Shown in pieces: positions 24,812-36,900 of a stretch of DNA of 64,000 nucleotides (position 1 is the first letter of the stretch; each line of letters starts with the position of its first letter). The notes under the pieces are model-generated. The model saw only the letters and a list, made by a program, of their open reading frames with translations. It was not told the DNA's origin and did not search any database. The DNA comes from Massariosphaeria phaeospora (taxonomy: Eukaryota > Ascomycota > Dothideomycetes > Pleosporales): NCBI GenBank assembly GCA_011032825.1, contig JAADJZ010000009.1, forward strand, positions 1,364,001 through 1,428,000, written 5' to 3'. The translations under genes and the position numbers were made by a program.

Positions 24812-26633
24812 TCAAACTTCTTGAGTCTCAGGCCCAATATCACTAACCAGAGATCCAGAGTCGGCAGAGAGAGCAATTTGAGGAGCGTTCTCCGCAACCC
24901 ACGCATCGACACCTTGAAGCGCTTTCTCAGGATCGCCTCGGCACGACTGCAAGAAGTTCTGCACCTTTGCCGGGGTAAATGTGTCGTCCGGTACTCTTTC
25001 AGCAAACGTCTCGGCCAGCACTTCCAGTTGGGGTAACGTGTAATTTCCCTTTGCGGACGCCGCGCGCCCGACCAAGCGAAGGAAGATCGCGCGAATGGCC
25101 GGGGTGCGCATGTTGCCGAAGAAGATTCTCTTGTCAACCCGGCCCGGACGCACAAGCGCTTCGTCGAGGGTATGCGGGTTGTTGGATGTCATTACCAACA
25201 AACGGCCCTCCTGAGAGGCATTGCCGTCGATCGCGTTCAAGAGCCCACTAAGTGTTACTATCTGCGGTTGTCGGCGGGCGGAGGCCCGCATAGATGTGGC
25301 GGAATGAAGAGTCATTGGAAGTTGAGCTACTTGAGGTGACGTAGGCCGGGGGGCGTTCTCGCTGGAGTCGCCCTGTTCGCGACCGATGCCGGCGGAATCA
25401 ATATCTTCAATAACAACCACGCACTTTTTGGGCAGGGCTAGGAACAATCGATGAAGCTTTCCGTCGCTCATCTCTCCAGTGGCTAGGTTGATCATATACA
25501 CATCGCAGTTGAGGTGACCAGCTAAGGCCGCACTGAAACTCGTTTTGCCGGTTCCTGGAGGATAGTCAGCAATGAATGAGTGCCTTAAATTGAGAAATGA
25601 GTCAAACTACCTGGAGGACCATAGAAGAGATAGCCGCGCCGATATGGAATGCCGCAGTCCGCAAAGAACTGCTTTGATTCGTTGCTGTAGTAGTACTCGG
25701 CGTCCTGAATAAGGTCTTGCTTGATATCTTCGGACATGTCGACGGTGTCGAGTTTACGAATGGCCTTCTCAACGGAGTGCCAGGCGTTGCCGCCGAACCC
25801 GTCCTCCCTTGAACCGGAAAAGTAGACCGTAGTTGTGTCTAACTTGGTTTGGATCTTATAGTCGTGACAGATTTTCATGAAATGTTGCAGGGGTTCCAAG
25901 CTCCAGCCAAGCGTTATTATGTTCAGGGAGTTCTGCAGCCGACCATCTTTGCTCGTTATAGCTGTAAAGCCGGCGGCTGCTGGACTATTAGAGTAGCCAT
26001 TACGGGTGACCAAAAATGGCCGAAAACCGATCCAGAAGAGTTTCGTGCCGATTGGCGGGAGACATTGGACCTCCTCTGAAGGATGTGTAACTTGTCCTTG
26101 CCGATGCATATTGATGTGGCGGGCAGGATCTTGTAGACCGCCGGTGATAACCATAGCGTTTCTGGTCATACCTTTGCTTCTAGGGGTAAGTTAGCACGAA
26201 CGGATAGCCTATACACAAGTGAAGAAGCCAGCTAGCGTCTGGCCAGGTGTGACCTTGAAGTATGATCGACATAATAAAACGGGCAATCGCACATTACACG
26301 ATCAGACATCCAAGCCAGAATCTCCCTCCCAACTGGATCACTCTCGGGTACCGTGATCTGCGACGTCAACGCATATGCCAAGAATTGCTTCAGATACATG
26401 TAGACGGGCTTGGCAGCCTTATAGAGCGCAATAATCGCCAACGCTTTGTCGAGATCGCTGTTCGGTTGAAAGCGAGAGAGTAGCCGTTGAATAATCTCCA
26501 GAAGCGGAAACTGGTGTATTACTGAATTCTTCTGATGGATTGGTATGATGCCTGGAGAGTCTAATGGCTCTCGATACATCGCCAGGCTCCGTTCACGCTC
26601 CATCGGGAAATCGGGAACTTCTTGAGGTTCCAT
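24812..26633 (-). CDS. BCS1-like AAA ATPase (3 exons, 563 aa)
   Basis: Exons 26633-26254, 26179-25611 and 25554-24812; phases close at 564 codons. The Walker A loop (GPPGTGKTS, about 313-321) is assembled exactly across the second intron, which supports that junction; Walker B is VVVIEDIDSAG (about 362) and the RPGRVD arginine block follows near 453. The BCS1-type N-terminal region lies upstream. Mitochondrial BCS1 translocates folded Rieske iron-sulfur protein into complex III. Filamentous fungi carry several diverged BCS1-like paralogs of unknown client, and this one, lacking an obvious N-terminal membrane helix, may be such a paralog. The first donor (GTCACA) is unusual; a branch site GTGCTAAC supports the acceptor. 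Confidence 0.85.
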
Positions 26634-27331
26634 CGTTTAGGTATGAATAAGATGCAAAGGGCTATTTCGATAGCACTGAAAGAGGACCAGATTTATGGGT
26701 ACTGTGAGAGCGAATATGTACGCGAAAAGAGTAGTGTATAACGAAGGCGGCGGCGGCGGCGGTGGCGGCTAGCGATGAGTCTTTTACTCGCGGCCTTCCG
26801 TCTTCTCTTTTTAAGAAACAAGAAGGAGAACCACAAATGCGCTGTGTAATGTGAACGAATATAGGCAGAGAAAACGCACACGAAAGTGCACAACCGCGAC
26901 CGGCCTCCCTAGGATGGTCTAGGCAGCAGGCAGCTGCTGATGGCTATGCGAAGGACTAGTGGCAAAAGAGTGTCGATTTGAGTAGATCGGACGTGCGAAA
27001 ACCATCGCTAGGACTAGCTAAAGCCTGCGCAAATATGTGAGATGAAGTCAATGAGCCTGAAAGAGTCTGCGGAGACTGAGGTCGAGGTCAGGCGTGCAGC
27101 AACAAAGCTAGGCCGGATGTAGTCTAGAGCCTCGCTAGAGCCAAACGGGATTAGCTCTGAAACCTGTTGGAACTACGTCATACGTCGCGCATAGGAATTT
27201 CGAACTTCGGCGTCATGAAAACACTCAGCACTCTTGTTCGCACATTCTATTCAGCACTTTCTTCGATCCCTACCGCTTCGATCTAAAAGCACCAGCCACC
27301 AGTCAAAGCGACCCAAATACACCACTCCACC
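26634..27331. other. Intergenic between divergent genes
   Basis: Upstream region of both the BCS1-like gene (-) and the short-chain dehydrogenase gene (+). A short (CGG)n tract lies at about 26745-26770. No gene is supported. Confidence 0.5.
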
Positions 27332-28381
27332 ATGGCTAGTACCAGCGATCTCCGTGTTGAGAAGCTCTTCTCGGTGAAAGACTATGTCTGCGTAGTCACT
27401 GGAGGCGGCTCTGGCATTGGATTGATGGCTGCTCAAGCTTTGGCTGCCAATGGTAGGTGCCCAGCAGTTTTCGCGAGTCGACGAGTAGTTCTAACTAAAG
27501 TTCTAGGAGCCAAGGTCTACATTACTGGACGTCGTAAGTGCATCCTTCTCCCTTGACAAAGTATTCATCAGTAAGAATGTACCTTCATTGACACCAAATA
27601 GGCATGGAAGCTCTCGAAACAGCCGCAAAGTCTCATGACCCCAATGGAGGAGGCCAGATCATTCCGTATGCCGTCCCTTCGCTACGCCAAGCATTTGTTG
27701 TTGACCATCTACAGTCTCGGACCTTGCGACGTGACCAAGAAAGAAGATCTCACAAAGTTCTACGATGAGCTCGCGTCCAAAGAGAAGCATATCAATGTCT
27801 TGGTTGCAGCTGCCGGTATCTCAGGCCCCAAAGCCACGCCCGATGAGGAAAAGGCGACGTCCCTAAAAGAGAAGCTTTGGAACAACGAATCTCCCGAGGA
27901 ATGGAATGAGACATACAACACCGACGTCACAGCGGTCTATTTCACCACCGTTGTTCTTCTTCCGTTGTTGCAAGCCGGCACAGAATCGCGTGGCCATCTT
28001 TCAGCTTCGGTCATCGTCATCTCATCCATGTCTGGCATCATGCGTGATGCTCAAGGCCACTTCAGCTACAACGCTGCGAAGGGTGCTACAGTTCACTTGA
28101 CGAAGCTCATGTCGGCCGAGTTCCAGAAAGCGAGCATCAGGGTCAATTCGATTGCGCCAGGATACTTCCCTAGCGAGATGACGGCCAAAGAGAGTGACGA
28201 CAAGATGAAGAGCCAACTTCCGGATGAGAAGATCCAGGAGAAGGGACATGTGCCAATGGGCCGTGCAGGAAGCGACGAGGAGATGGCACAAGCGGTGTTG
28301 TTCTTGACGAAGAACGCGTACGTCAACGGCGAGATTCTGGCTGTCGATGGAGGCGTGCTGAATGTCGTCGGTGGAAGGTAA
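27332..28381 (+). CDS. Short-chain dehydrogenase/reductase (4 exons, 292 aa)
   Basis: Exons 27332-27452, 27507-27533, 27602-27665 and 27715-28381; 293 codons with stop. This is a classical SDR: NAD(P)-binding TGGGSGIG at residues 23-30, GAKVYITGR for the second strand, NVLVAAAGI as the NNAG-equivalent, the catalytic serine in VISSMSG and YNAAK (Tyr189, Lys193), then SIAPGYFPSEM and a C-terminal GEILAVDGG. The order and length match fungal proteins annotated as 3-oxoacyl-[acyl-carrier-protein] reductase-like or rhamnolipid RhlG-like; the substrate cannot be told from sequence. The start sits in CACCATGG. Confidence 0.9.
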
Positions 28382-31177
28382 ACGAGTGGACATACAGGCT
28401 GCAAGCTTGCGACGGAAATTGTGAGCGAAAGGATGTGAATGGAGTGCCGGGGTAACATACGCCTCATGACGACATGAACAATCGCATGTGGCATGAATGA
28501 TGATCCCTAAGGTCTGACAATCCATTCACTTTGTTAGTGATAGTCTGCCATCCATGGGTATATCAGACTTGCAACCCAAATGAAAACATAAGAGCTCTGA
28601 TCCCTTGTGCATCAACATGCACCAACGGTCGTTTAGTCCTCGTAATAAGATGCTGTCTTGAACAAGCCATCGTAAGATTGCTGCGGCCTTCTCCCCTGAC
28701 CGATGAAGGCTGTTCGGCAAACCACTCCTTTCCGACTCCGACGGATTGATCCAAACAGACCTATCACTATAGCAAGACACAGTTCCCAAAGGCAAGCATG
28801 ACCGATGATGAAGAGGCGGGGGGCGATTCATTCACTATACTTTCCCAACTCATTGGAGACGAGGCAAGGCACCAGCTTCTTGAGTAGAGCACCTGTTTCA
28901 GTATTATGAAGAGCACGTCAAAACCGCGTGGCAGATGTCATGAAGGATGGTAGGATGCAGGATCTCGGACAGAAACGGGAAGTAAGCTCGAAGTGGCGAG
29001 GTGGTGACGCTGCAGATGCATTGGGGCGTATAAGGTTACCTCCTACGAGAGAAAAGTGTCAAGTGCAGACATACCGTCGAAAGTCGAGTGCAGAAAGTCA
29101 TAGTACTGATACTTGAGCCGCAGATTGCGGAATCGGAGAAGGGCATATTATCGGAATCGTGTTCGAAACAGGCTTGGCTCGCAAGTGTAAATATAGATCC
29201 GTTCCGAGTGGAGGTAAAGAATGAACTTCATGGAGATTGCAGTCTTATGCGATGTCGACCAGCGGAGGTAATTACTGTAAAATCGCGAATGGCAAAGGAA
29301 TCACTCCTCGTGTAGTTGGGATTGATGTCATTTGCGTAGAGGCTGCCTGGCAGCTGTTCGGTCTTCCGGAGATCAACTGCAGGTACTGGATCGCTTGAAG
29401 GAGGCGCAAAAGTCCGACCAATGAATCTACTCGGTCTGTAAGAAGTGAATCGTCGCCGAAAATGGTGTCGCGGTTTGTGCCTTCGCGGTAACGATGGAAA
29501 GCGAGGAGAGGTGGAGTGAAAAGGTTGGAAAAGTGGAAGCGCTCGCACGTCGGAGGAAGGTCCAGCCGAGGCTGACAAAGAGTCTTGGCCCAGCTATCTG
29601 CGAGTAGTCAAGCGCCGGGCCGCAAAACCTTACGTCCCGTCCCACCTGGGCAACTCCCAGTTCCCCCCAGTTCCCAACTCCGTCTGCGTTCATCGTCCTT
29701 TGACGCTCACGGAACTTGTCGTCATAGTTTACTTGCTCTCCAATTCGGGATTCTACCGCCGCCGTTATCCAGGTAACTACGTGAGCCGAGTGCCACACAT
29801 CAGCGCTTACTCTCATCGCGCTGTCGAATGCGGACCCGAGGCAGTGCAAGTTTGTCTTTGATTCTTGAGGGCTCCGAGTGATGGTTTGACGAGAGACACG
29901 CAATCTGATTCGCCGATGTACAGTAATACTGGAGTCTGAGACCCCGTCAGCCGATCGCTCGCAAGGCTGACTGCGAGTGGCACGCCGGACTCGCCACATC
30001 TCCGGCTTCTCATCTCCTCATTCAAAACCATCTCCAGGCATGACCGGATATGACGGATTCTCTTCGCCTCAACTCCATTCATCAGAAAGAGAATCGGCAT
30101 GATGCTGATGCGACTGTTGTGACGAACGTCTCTCCGTGTGGAACGCAGCACTCCTAGATGTACTCCGCTCGCAGAGCTGTGTGATTACGCTTGAACGGAC
30201 GAACTCCAGCCTCCAAAATTGGCGCATAGAATCATATGAGGAGCCGCTGAGTCTCGGAAGAGTAGCCGAGTCGTCGTTCTGCAATTGGATAACCTGTGGC
30301 GAAACCAACACACTTGTCAGATGCGGTGTAACAAGCCTTCTACTATGATAGGCGCAACGGAAGGACCCGCTGGCGCCGCGATTGTCACCATGGCTAGTAC
30401 AGCTCCCGTCCAAGTAAGGTCTCGACAAGGCGTATGATCTTGAGTGTGGAGACTGCCTTTAACAGGTATACGCGCCATGCACGAGCTACAAGCTCCATGT
30501 AGTTTCTTAGATCAAAGCAGTAGGTACTCATTCCCCAACTATCACGGTCAGCAGTGTCTCTCCGCCGCGAGAGTCGGAATATCCTTCCCCGAACGGGGGT
30601 ATCGGACGCAAATCTGTGTTCGGCGTCGGATTTCGATGTGTCCGTTGGTTTTTGACAAACGCACCAGAATGCTGGTAACTCAGTCTCCAGGTCCGGCTCT
30701 GGAGCCCGACTACAAATAACGAGGTGTACAGCCATTTGAACGCAACAGGCTGTACTTCCTCCTTGACAGCTACTATCATGGATGCCAAGAACCCTCCAAC
30801 GTATGACTTGGACCCAACTTCTCGCTAAAGGATCGATGCACGTATTGGAGGAGCCAACGCGTGCCCCGGGCTTATGGTGCCATCAAACGCCCTCCGGACT
30901 TCACTGGATACACTGACCAAGTGTTCTGGCCTCTCAGAAGATGAACTGTTTCATGCCGCGCCGCAAAGTACCGCGCAGCATGCTTGTCCGCTCTAGCGAA
31001 AGGATTGCGCAGTTCACGCGCGGCGCAAATTCATGGCATGGTTGGAGTATATAACCAGAATGTAGGTCGAGCGCCCTCTTCCCCGCTCCTCGTACGCCGC
31101 TATTTTCCAATGCTAGGACCGTACGTTCAATACCCCCAGTCTCTTCCCTCCTCGATTTAGGGAAGGGGACTCACATA
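28382..31177. other. Gene-poor gap
   Basis: No gene is supported in 2.8 kb. Short gene-start-like pieces occur: CACCATGGCTAGTACAGCTC with a GTAAGG donor-like site at 30388-30420, whose first 15 bases equal the start of the dehydrogenase at 27329, and a 16-codon frame MDAKNPPTYDLDPTSR at 30778. Both may be chance or remnants. The right end is the promoter of the next gene. Confidence 0.4.
31048..31054 (+). promoter_or_regulatory. TATA box of the membrane protein gene
   Basis: TATATAA lies 130 bases upstream of the ATG at 31178 and is followed by the C-rich tract CTCTTCCCCGCTCC, a usual fungal arrangement. Confidence 0.5.
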
Positions 31178-32876
31178 ATGAGCCTCTTACATTGGACGCC
31201 CGAGAATGCAATGGAGAATGCTAGCGGGCCGCTACTAAACATATGCATCATCTTCGCCTGCCTCGAGACGTTCTTTATAATCGCCTTCATGTTTTCATGG
31301 CACTACAACAACAGCAACAGCAACAACACGAAAGCAGTATACATTTTTGTACTGATAGGATACTTGTTTTGCTTCGGTGGCGTGGTGATGGGAATATGTA
31401 GGACTCCTTCCCCATACGTTTCGCACGGTGCTGACCAGACGCAGTGAAGATCACTATCGGTGGTGCTGGCGTCCACGCAAAATCTTTAGACCCGAAAACG
31501 ATCCGTACTATGCTTCAACTGGTCAAGGCCCACGAGATCATCTACGTCTTGTCCATCCCGTTCCCTAAACTGGCTATCATGTGCCTCTACTTTCGACTAT
31601 TTACCTCGAAATTCGCACACTGCGTTCTTTACATGACAGGTTTCATTGTTGTTGGAGCGTTTCTGTTTGGACTAGTGGCTCCTCTCGCAAACTGCAGGCC
31701 GTTCCATTCATTCTGGGATCGAAAAGTGCCGATGACCTGCACAATGGATATCATGGCAGCTTTTCGGTACTACAGCATCCCCAATATCGCCACGGATGTT
31801 GCGATGGTCATCATCCCAATACCAGCGGTGTGGAAGCTCCATGTTGGACTACTGACCAAGCTTGGAGTACTCTTGACCTTTCTCATCATGACTTTGTGAG
31901 TGCTTGACACCTGCTGCGTAACAATAGTTGCTAATGGATTTCTAGTGGCATCGTTACTGCGGTTCTACGCTTCGTGGCCTTTCTTGATTCCAATCTCTTC
32001 CACGACATCACATATCTGTCCGTCACAACAACGGGCTGGACCATCATCGAGCCGGGCGTCTATCTCATCGCTGCGACAATGCCGACGTTGCGGCCGCTCC
32101 TCCGTAAGATGTTCAAACGTGTTACGCATACCCTACCCAGCAGCCAGCGCCGCACGTCTTGCTTCCGGTCTACGGTCGACTCAGACTCAAAAGACATAGA
32201 GGCAGACTCTGCTCACCCTCGGCTGCTGCGCTCCAAACCATCCGAACGGGAGTTTGTGCAGACGATCGGAAGGGTACCGAGCAGGGCACTCCTACTCGAT
32301 GAGTACCACAGCATGCAGGGACGGTTGCCGACGGACCGGTCACCGCAGGATAGGTCACCGCAGGGTCGATGGCCAAACGATAGCTCGCCGCAGGACCGAC
32401 GACCCAATACCTTGTCGCCGCTGGATCGATGGCCCAATGATAGATGGCCGCAGGACAGGTCGCCGCAGAGTCCACACCTGCAAGACAGATCGCTGCAGGC
32501 TCAGTACGCCCAGGACAGGTCGCCGCGGGTTCCATACTCACCCAACATGTCGCCGCGGGTTCCATACTCGCCAAGCACGTCGCCGCAAGTTCGAGTACCC
32601 AAAAATAAATGGTGGCAGGACCGGGGTGCTAAAGAGCAATCACCCAAGGAACGGCCACGAAAAGAACGAGCGGTTAAAGAACGACCGCCGAAAGAACGAG
32701 GGTCGAAACGTCACCGGAGCGCCGACGAGGAGAGCATGGTATGCGCAGACGCAATCATCCACGAGTCGATGGGCCAACAAGGTCGGAATCCCGACGGCAC
32801 ACTGCATATATGGTCGTTGCAGCCTTCCATTCGGCTCAGTCCGCTGCGGACGTCGTTCCTGGGTAGCAGCAAGTGA
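31178..32876 (+). CDS. Fungal rhodopsin-fold integral membrane protein (3 exons, 533 aa)
   Basis: Exons 31178-31397, 31445-31895 and 31946-32876; 534 codons with stop. The N-terminal 270 residues form about seven membrane helices of the fungal rhodopsin-fold family related to Pth11-type receptors and SAT4-like proteins. Recognisable blocks are a cytosolic K-x-HE-IIYV-x-x-x-PFPKLAI, LANCRPFHSFWD, the D-x-x-MVIIPIPAVWKL helix start and the last-helix TTTGWTIIEPGVYLIAA-x-MPTLRPL. The C-terminal 240 residues are hydrophilic: a degenerate Asp-Arg-x-Pro-Gln repeat (about 345-440) followed by a Lys-Glu-Arg-rich tail. The ligand and role are unknown. The last intron acceptor, TTTCTAG, restores the frame into GIVTAVLRF. 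Confidence 0.85.
32311..32600 (+). repeat. Coding degenerate repeat, Asp-Arg-Ser/Trp-Pro-Gln
   Basis: Units of 12 to 30 bases resembling CCGCAGGACAGGTCG or GATCGATGGCCCAATGAT recur across about 290 bp and encode variants of DRSPQ and DRWPND, plus two RVPYSP units. The frame is kept throughout although units vary in length. Confidence 0.85.
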
Positions 32877-33917
32877 GCTGCGACGAGGATTTGAAGCAGA
32901 TATATAAAGTTTAATAATAGTACAATTAATCTTACCTTCTCGCGTGCTCTATGGCCGGATTGGGAATCACAGATGCCATGTTTTTGACCGTGTGATGACC
33001 TTCCTGTTCGGATGGCTAGATCTGCATTCCGGTCTATGGCTAGATCTGGGTCACGTCGATTTCCCAGGTTCCCCGCAGTGCTCCCTTGAAAGCAGTACAT
33101 AGTACCACGTGTGGGGGAATCCCCTGCAGCATGTTCCTGAGCGCTGGAATTTGGCAGGGGCAATTGTAATACTATGGAGTGGAGAAGTTGAGAGCTCTCC
33201 AGGGCTCGGGAGTGTGCACGTGACAGCGTGAAACCTGAAATCGCATCTGAGACATTAGAGTAAATATGCTAGTATCGTCGGGGCGGCCACCGCAAAGACG
33301 TCGACAAGATTCTGTATCAGGCTGCGAGTATGGCTGCAGGTCCGCCGCAAAGCTAAGCCGGCCGTTTTCTGGCAGCCGATGCACGCTGCAGCCTGCAGCT
33401 ACGAAGCTCCGCGCCGAGCTGCACCTTTCACCACAACGCTCGCAGTGAAGGCCCATCGCCCGTCGCCCATCGCCCGCCGCCCTTGCTGTCGCACCCCCGC
33501 ATGGTGCGCAGACGTTGCTCCGACGCGACGCGTGCCTTGGCAGTCGAAGTGGTCGACGCGCAAATTGGCGGCAGCGCAATTTCCAGTGCGAGCGTGGGCC
33601 GGGATCCCAAGTCATAACTGCTGTCGCAAGGCCTGGGTTCACGAAACGCTCCCCGCACCCCAATGCACTCGCCCTCACCCTCGCGCCGCCGCTGAGACGA
33701 CCGCCGACGACACCCGTCCACCCGCCGCCATTGACGCCTTTGGACAGCTTCGACGACCGGCGGAGGGCTATGCGCAGCGGCATCGACAACCACCGCCAGG
33801 CGCCGCAACCGAGAGACCACCGGCTGGCACGCAGACACAGGCCAGCGCCCACGGGATAGCAGAGCAGGACGCAGCCATTGGCCGCCGCAGCCCCGCGCAG
33901 TGACATACAGACAGACC
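32877..33917. other. Intergenic upstream of the kinase gene
   Basis: No gene is supported. From about 33420 the sequence is GC-rich and pyrimidine-rich, with several long overlapping frames on both strands typical of GC-rich 5' leader DNA. Confidence 0.5.
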
Positions 33918-36900
33918 ATGGTGGCTCATCCGATCAAGGCCCCGAACGCGCCCCGCTCCTCGCAAGCCGGCTCCAGCTCGACGTTGACCGCGCCCGGCCA
34001 CGGCAAGAAGGCCTCGTCGTCGGCCTCGTCGACGAACCACCGCGCCCCGAGCCGCGAGGGCAGACACAGAGATGGCTCGGCCCAGCGGGCCGCCCAGGAC
34101 GTGGTCGGGCTCAAGGACTACCAGTTGGGCGACTGCCTGGGCAAGGGCGCCTTTGCCAGCGTCTACCGCGCGCTGAACTGGGGCACGGGCGAGACGGTGG
34201 CCATCAAGCAGGTCCGCCTGGAGACGGTCGGGACGGTAGACCTGAAGACGATTATGCTGGAGATCGACCTGCTGAAGAACCTCAACCATGCCAACATCGT
34301 CAAGTACCACGGCTTCGTCAAGAGCTCCGAGTCGCTGTACATTATCCTGGAGTAAGTGCACCGGCTACTCATGCCCCTATTCTGCGGGCCCTTCTGCGGC
34401 ACAGTGTTGACAGGCGCAGGTACTGCGAGAACGGCTCGTTGCACAGCATCTGCAAGAAGTTCGGCAAGTTCCCCGAGAACCTCGTCGCCCTCTACATGGC
34501 CCAGGTCATCCACGGCCTGCTCTACCTCCACGAACAGGGTGTCATCCACCGCGACATAAAGGGCGCCAACATTCTCACAACCAAGGAGGGCCTGGTCAAG
34601 CTGGCAGACTTCGGCGTGGCTACAAGGCAGTCGGGCCTGGACCAGTCGAGCGTGGTCGGAACGCCGTACTGGATGGCGCCAGAGGTCATCGAGCTTTCTG
34701 GCGCCACGACCTCGTCGGACATCTGGAGTCTGGGGTGCACTGTGATTGAGCTGATTGCCGGGAACCCGCCATACCACAAGCTCCAGCCCATGCAAGCCCT
34801 CTTCAGAATCGTTAACGACGAACACCCGCCGTTTCCAGGCAGTGTTTCCCCGGTGAGCATATGTCCACTCCTACTACCTGCCAGCGGATCCGCTAATGTA
34901 TACAGCTGCTCCGTGACTTCCTGATGGAATGCTTCCAGAAGAACCCGACTCTGCGAATTTCAGCAAAACGGTTGCTCAAACACCCATGGATATTGAGTGC
35001 AAAGCGGACCGTGCCCGCGGTGCCCACAAAGCCGACAGAGTATACCGAGGCAGTCAAGTCCGTGCAGGAGTGGAACGAGGCCCTGCGGTCACCCAATTCA
35101 CTCCGGCACAGTTCTCGCTTGGTATCGGGGGTGAAGAAAGAAGCCCCACAGTCGTCAACTGCCACGAGGGCCGCGGCGCCGGTAGCTCGGAAGCCTCCCG
35201 TGAACGTAAATCTCAACATCCCGAAGCACAGACCCAACGCAGACTCGTTCCGCTCGCCAGATATTGACCAGGACGACAACTGGGACGACGACTTCGCCGA
35301 GAGCATCTCGCCTCGTGCACTTCGCCTGCCGCACCTAAAGCCCCAGGACAATTTTGGCGGCCTGTTCTCCGGCGATAAGCTCAAGGCTTATGCAAGCTTC
35401 GAGACCGTCACGGAGGAGTCGTCATTTCTTGATGGTGAAGCCACAGTGAAGAGCCCGCTCGACCTCCGGCATTTCCGCGGCGTCGCAGATTCTTTCGACG
35501 ACGTGCTGTCGGTACAGGACTCAACTACCCGTATCAGGGCGTCAAGAATAACGTCAGAGTCAATGCAAGAAGATCGTAATGACGGGCCGAACACGGCAAT
35601 TCTTCGTGGTATTCCCAAAGCAACACAGCTGTCGAAGAGCAAGGTCGCTGCTCTAGCTCGGCCGTCACAGATGTTCCGAGAGAACTCCATCGAGGACTAC
35701 TCGGACCTGATGCCTACCGATGAAAGTGCCTTTAAGCAGAAGCTGAAGGCCATGCAGTATGCGCAGCCACCATCGATGTTACCTCCGCAGACTCTGGCGA
35801 AATTAACGTTGAACACTTCGGCCGAATCGTTCTCGCCCAAGCTGTTCCACCCCAGTGATCTCAAGAAAGCACCACTGTTAGCGCGGGATACAACGTCGAA
35901 CGGGAATGTGCGGCAAAGATCAGCGTCGTCAACGTCGGCGAGGAAGATGCAGCGTTCACAGTCCGAGATCGAAATTCAGAAGTACGCCGAGGACGACCGG
36001 GACGACTTTTCAGACGTCTTTGGGGATATCAAGCCGAGCCGAGCCGAGAGCGACAGTGGTTCTGAGCACAGTAGCATGGCTATGATCACCTCCAAGATGG
36101 CATCCTCGTTTGTACGTCATATCTCCAGAACACAGCTATGACCGAGCTAATGTGACTAGATGATTACCGATGAAGACGACCTTGATCCGTTTGCAAACTT
36201 GGAAGAAGGCCTCGAGAACATCAACCTAGAAAACAACGTAGCCCGTGACAGGGACGACCGTCTAGCGAAACAGACGGAGAGTCTCGTTGGCTGTCTCAAG
36301 ACGAACCAGCCTGACGACGTCCTGCTTGACATTGCAGACCAGCTCATTCAGGTCCTTTATGAGTCGCCCGATAAACGAGCAATTGTACTGCGATCCCACG
36401 GCATGCTTCCTATACTAGAGCTTCTCGGCACCATCCCTCCATACGAGGTTGTTCTGGGCCTCCTCAAAATCATCAACCTTATCATTCTTGAAGACGCCGA
36501 ATCTCAGGAGTCGTTGTCTTTCCTTGGCGGCATCCCTATTATCTGCCAATTCGCATACAAGAAATACCCGAGCGAGATCCGGAAAGAAGCTGCTGCGTTT
36601 GTACGACAGATGTACCAGACCAGCACACTTACGCTGCAGATGTTTATTGGCTGCGGTGGTATTAACGTTCTTGTAGAGTTTTTGGAAGAAGACATAGACG
36701 CGGAAAGAGATCTAGTGCTTATTGGGGTCAATGGTGTTTGGAACGTCTTTCAACTGCAGGGACCGACACCAAAGAACGATTTTTGCCGAATATTCTCTCG
36801 CAGCTCAGTGCTGTACCCGCTATCCCTGGTACTGAACCGCGTCGTTGACGAGAGGGATGAAGTGGCGCAGCTTATCCAAGGCCGCATCGTTAGCATTTTC

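Noticed and set aside
30388..30420. Second copy of the dehydrogenase start (CACCATGGCTAGTAC then GTAAGG)
   Set aside because: Only 15 bases match and no following exon of the family is found; chance is not excluded.
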